Shown here in pieces: positions 62,601-64,000 of a DNA stretch of 64,000 nucleotides. Numbering within the stretch: position 1 is the stretch's first letter; every line of letters begins with the position of its first letter. This DNA is from Escallonia rubra. Its lineage: Eukaryota; Streptophyta; Magnoliopsida; Escalloniales; Escalloniaceae. The notes beneath the pieces were generated by a model that was given only the letters and a program-made list of their open reading frames with translations, did not search any database and was not told the origin of the DNA. The position numbers were made by a program, and so were the translations under genes. The stretch is taken from contig JAVXUO010001353.1 in assembly GCA_033065855.1 (NCBI GenBank), positions 150,148-214,147 on the forward strand. Reading direction: 5' to 3'.

Positions 62601-64000
62601 GTTTAATACTTTTCGCTTGCATTATTTGGTCCCCCTTTTTTATAAGCAGTTCGTACTCTATTCATTTGTTCACTTGGTGGTAGTGCACCTTGATTCGTCT
62701 CTTCATATACACTCAGAGGCTTGCAGTGAGCAAGAACGTATATTGTTCGGCTAGTTCCCTAACAGCTTGAGCTATTAGAGCAAGTATTAGCTTAACATGA
62801 TACATGTGAAACCCATATGGATTCCGTGTTGTTTAGTGTTAAAGCATACACTTTACCCCGAAATTTTATACATGTTTAAAGGAGTTATGCTTCTAAAAGT
62901 GTACAAAGATAGTAGATGGAAGTTAAATTTTTTACAAAGAAAGGAGGAAAAGGCCCCACGTGTGGAATGCAAACGGAGCATATGTTGTTAATTCTTTGTA
63001 TCCAATCTTAGCTTTATGTGAATGTAGGGCTTGCTTGTTTGCTTGGGATTCCTACATTCGTGTGGGCACCGGACCTCTTTTTCTCGTGGCATTAGAGCCA
63101 CCTTTTTAAGGTCATAAGGAAGTGTTGATTTTCACTTCACAAAACGCTTTCTCTTGCCATCTTTTTCTGCAAAGGACGCTCTCGTAAAAGAGAAAGGCCT
63201 TGGGAATCCTATGCCCCCACTTCCCACATATTCCCAGTTATCATCACTCGCATGTATCTCTCTGTTTGCTCATCTTGTACTTGGCCTTTTGTACCAGTAT
63301 GTCTGTATTGGAAACTTCCTGCAAATGTGGCATGGGTACGAGGAGCGTAAACTGCAAATACGACGTGTTAGACCGGCTAAAATGGGGCTTAGGAGAAGGC
63401 AAATGAGCGGTTAACCTAGACGTTCGTCTTCCGACTCTCATTAAATGTTGTCCTGAGGTTAAGCATCACTAGCTAGTTAATTAACCAACGAGTCACCCAT
63501 ATGACGTCGGAACGATATAACTATCTATGTAGCGTGTGAATGATATTGAACGAGAAGCAAGTGATGCGGTCAGGTTGTATGAAACGATTGTGCCGGACAA
63601 CAGCCTAGCAAAAGCCATTTAAAAACAAATTATTATTTATACAATAAAAGGGCAAGGGCGACACTGTTACATTCATGCAGGTGGTTCCCATTTGTTTTCA
63701 TGGAAAGGAAGACTTGATCAATAGAGCCTGCAAAGGGCTAAAGGAACTGAGGACTACACATACTTCTGTCATCCAAAATTGGGTCTCTCCCCCTTTCTTT
63801 AACAGCTTTAACTAAAGATGCTACTTATAGAGGAGCTCATATAACTGGACCGACCTTCTTTGCCATGGCCATGAATAGACACCACCTCTCTTTCTTAAAC
63901 CTCCTAAAGCCATACCTATGCTATACTTTTCTTAGGAAAATCAAGTGAGAATAACAGAAAAAGAAGAGAATTGCAGAACACTGGTCAAAAGTTTTAAGTG
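59641..64000. other. Terminal intergenic stretch, no gene recognised
   Basis: Open frames at 60529-60750, 60925-61314 and 63154-63414 show no family motif or splice context I can support. A (TTTA)n microsatellite lies at 61124-61153. A gene whose exons mainly lie beyond 64000 cannot be excluded. Confidence 0.5.
61124..61153 (+). repeat. (TTTA)n microsatellite
   Basis: About seven TTAT/TTTA units without interruption. Confidence 0.9.

Overview
The window is nuclear DNA of a flowering plant, most likely a eudicot. It has plant-specific gene families, spliced genes with GT-AG introns, AT-rich intergenic DNA, and plant L1-type, RTE-type, Copia-like, TRIM, MITE and tRNA-SINE elements. I cannot name the species. 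The sequence is in a low-copy, TE-interspersed region with five well-supported spliced genes.

Region 1 (1-17.3 kb) is a tandemly duplicated locus built from two things: a small protein family I do not recognise (minus strand copies at 516-1082, 13856-14461 and 16704-17162) and MIR395 microRNA hairpins on the plus strand. Two hairpins (7487-7577 and 15639-15731) carry a mature sequence identical to the canonical miR395a type. A third (12107-12192) is diverged by one base in the mature region. A fourth module near 9450 keeps only the downstream flank. Arm A (1 to about 8030) and arm B (about 13326 to 16180) are a clear segmental duplication. Arm A has since received a MITE, a solo LTR with a 5-bp target duplication, and a 5'-truncated L1-type LINE with a 16-bp target duplication. 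Arm B keeps the shorter layout, so the order of events can be read. miR395 is known to repress ATP sulfurylase and sulfate transporter transcripts during sulfur shortage, so this is a sulfur-regulatory microRNA cluster.

Region 2 (17.3-33.2 kb) starts with a second MITE copy and a long perfect hairpin at 18.85 kb. It then holds two receptor-like cytoplasmic kinases of the RLCK-VII/PBL type, arranged tail to tail (21075-23569 plus, 24228-27607 minus) with matching kinase-domain intron phases. A tRNA-derived SINE with a perfect 15-bp target duplication follows at 33.05-33.21 kb.

Region 3 (33.5-44.7 kb) has a complete seven-exon UDP-glucose/galactose transporter of the UTR1/UTR3 type. Its promoter carries a perfect ER-stress element (CCAAT-N9-CCACG). 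Next comes a two-exon tetraspanin whose single 4.6-kb intron is filled by a TRIM-like element and a decayed LINE.

Region 4 (46.1-54.3 kb) is a complete FOUR LIPS/MYB88-type R2R3-MYB gene (12 exons, 465 aa, minus strand). Its last 37-codon exon lies 5.2 kb from the rest, behind an RTE-type LINE fragment and a short Copia-like element.

Region 5 (54.3-64 kb) shows no gene I can support. It contains two related TRIM-like elements with a repeat period of about 240 bp, a G-rich stretch with a GA microsatellite, and a TTTA microsatellite.
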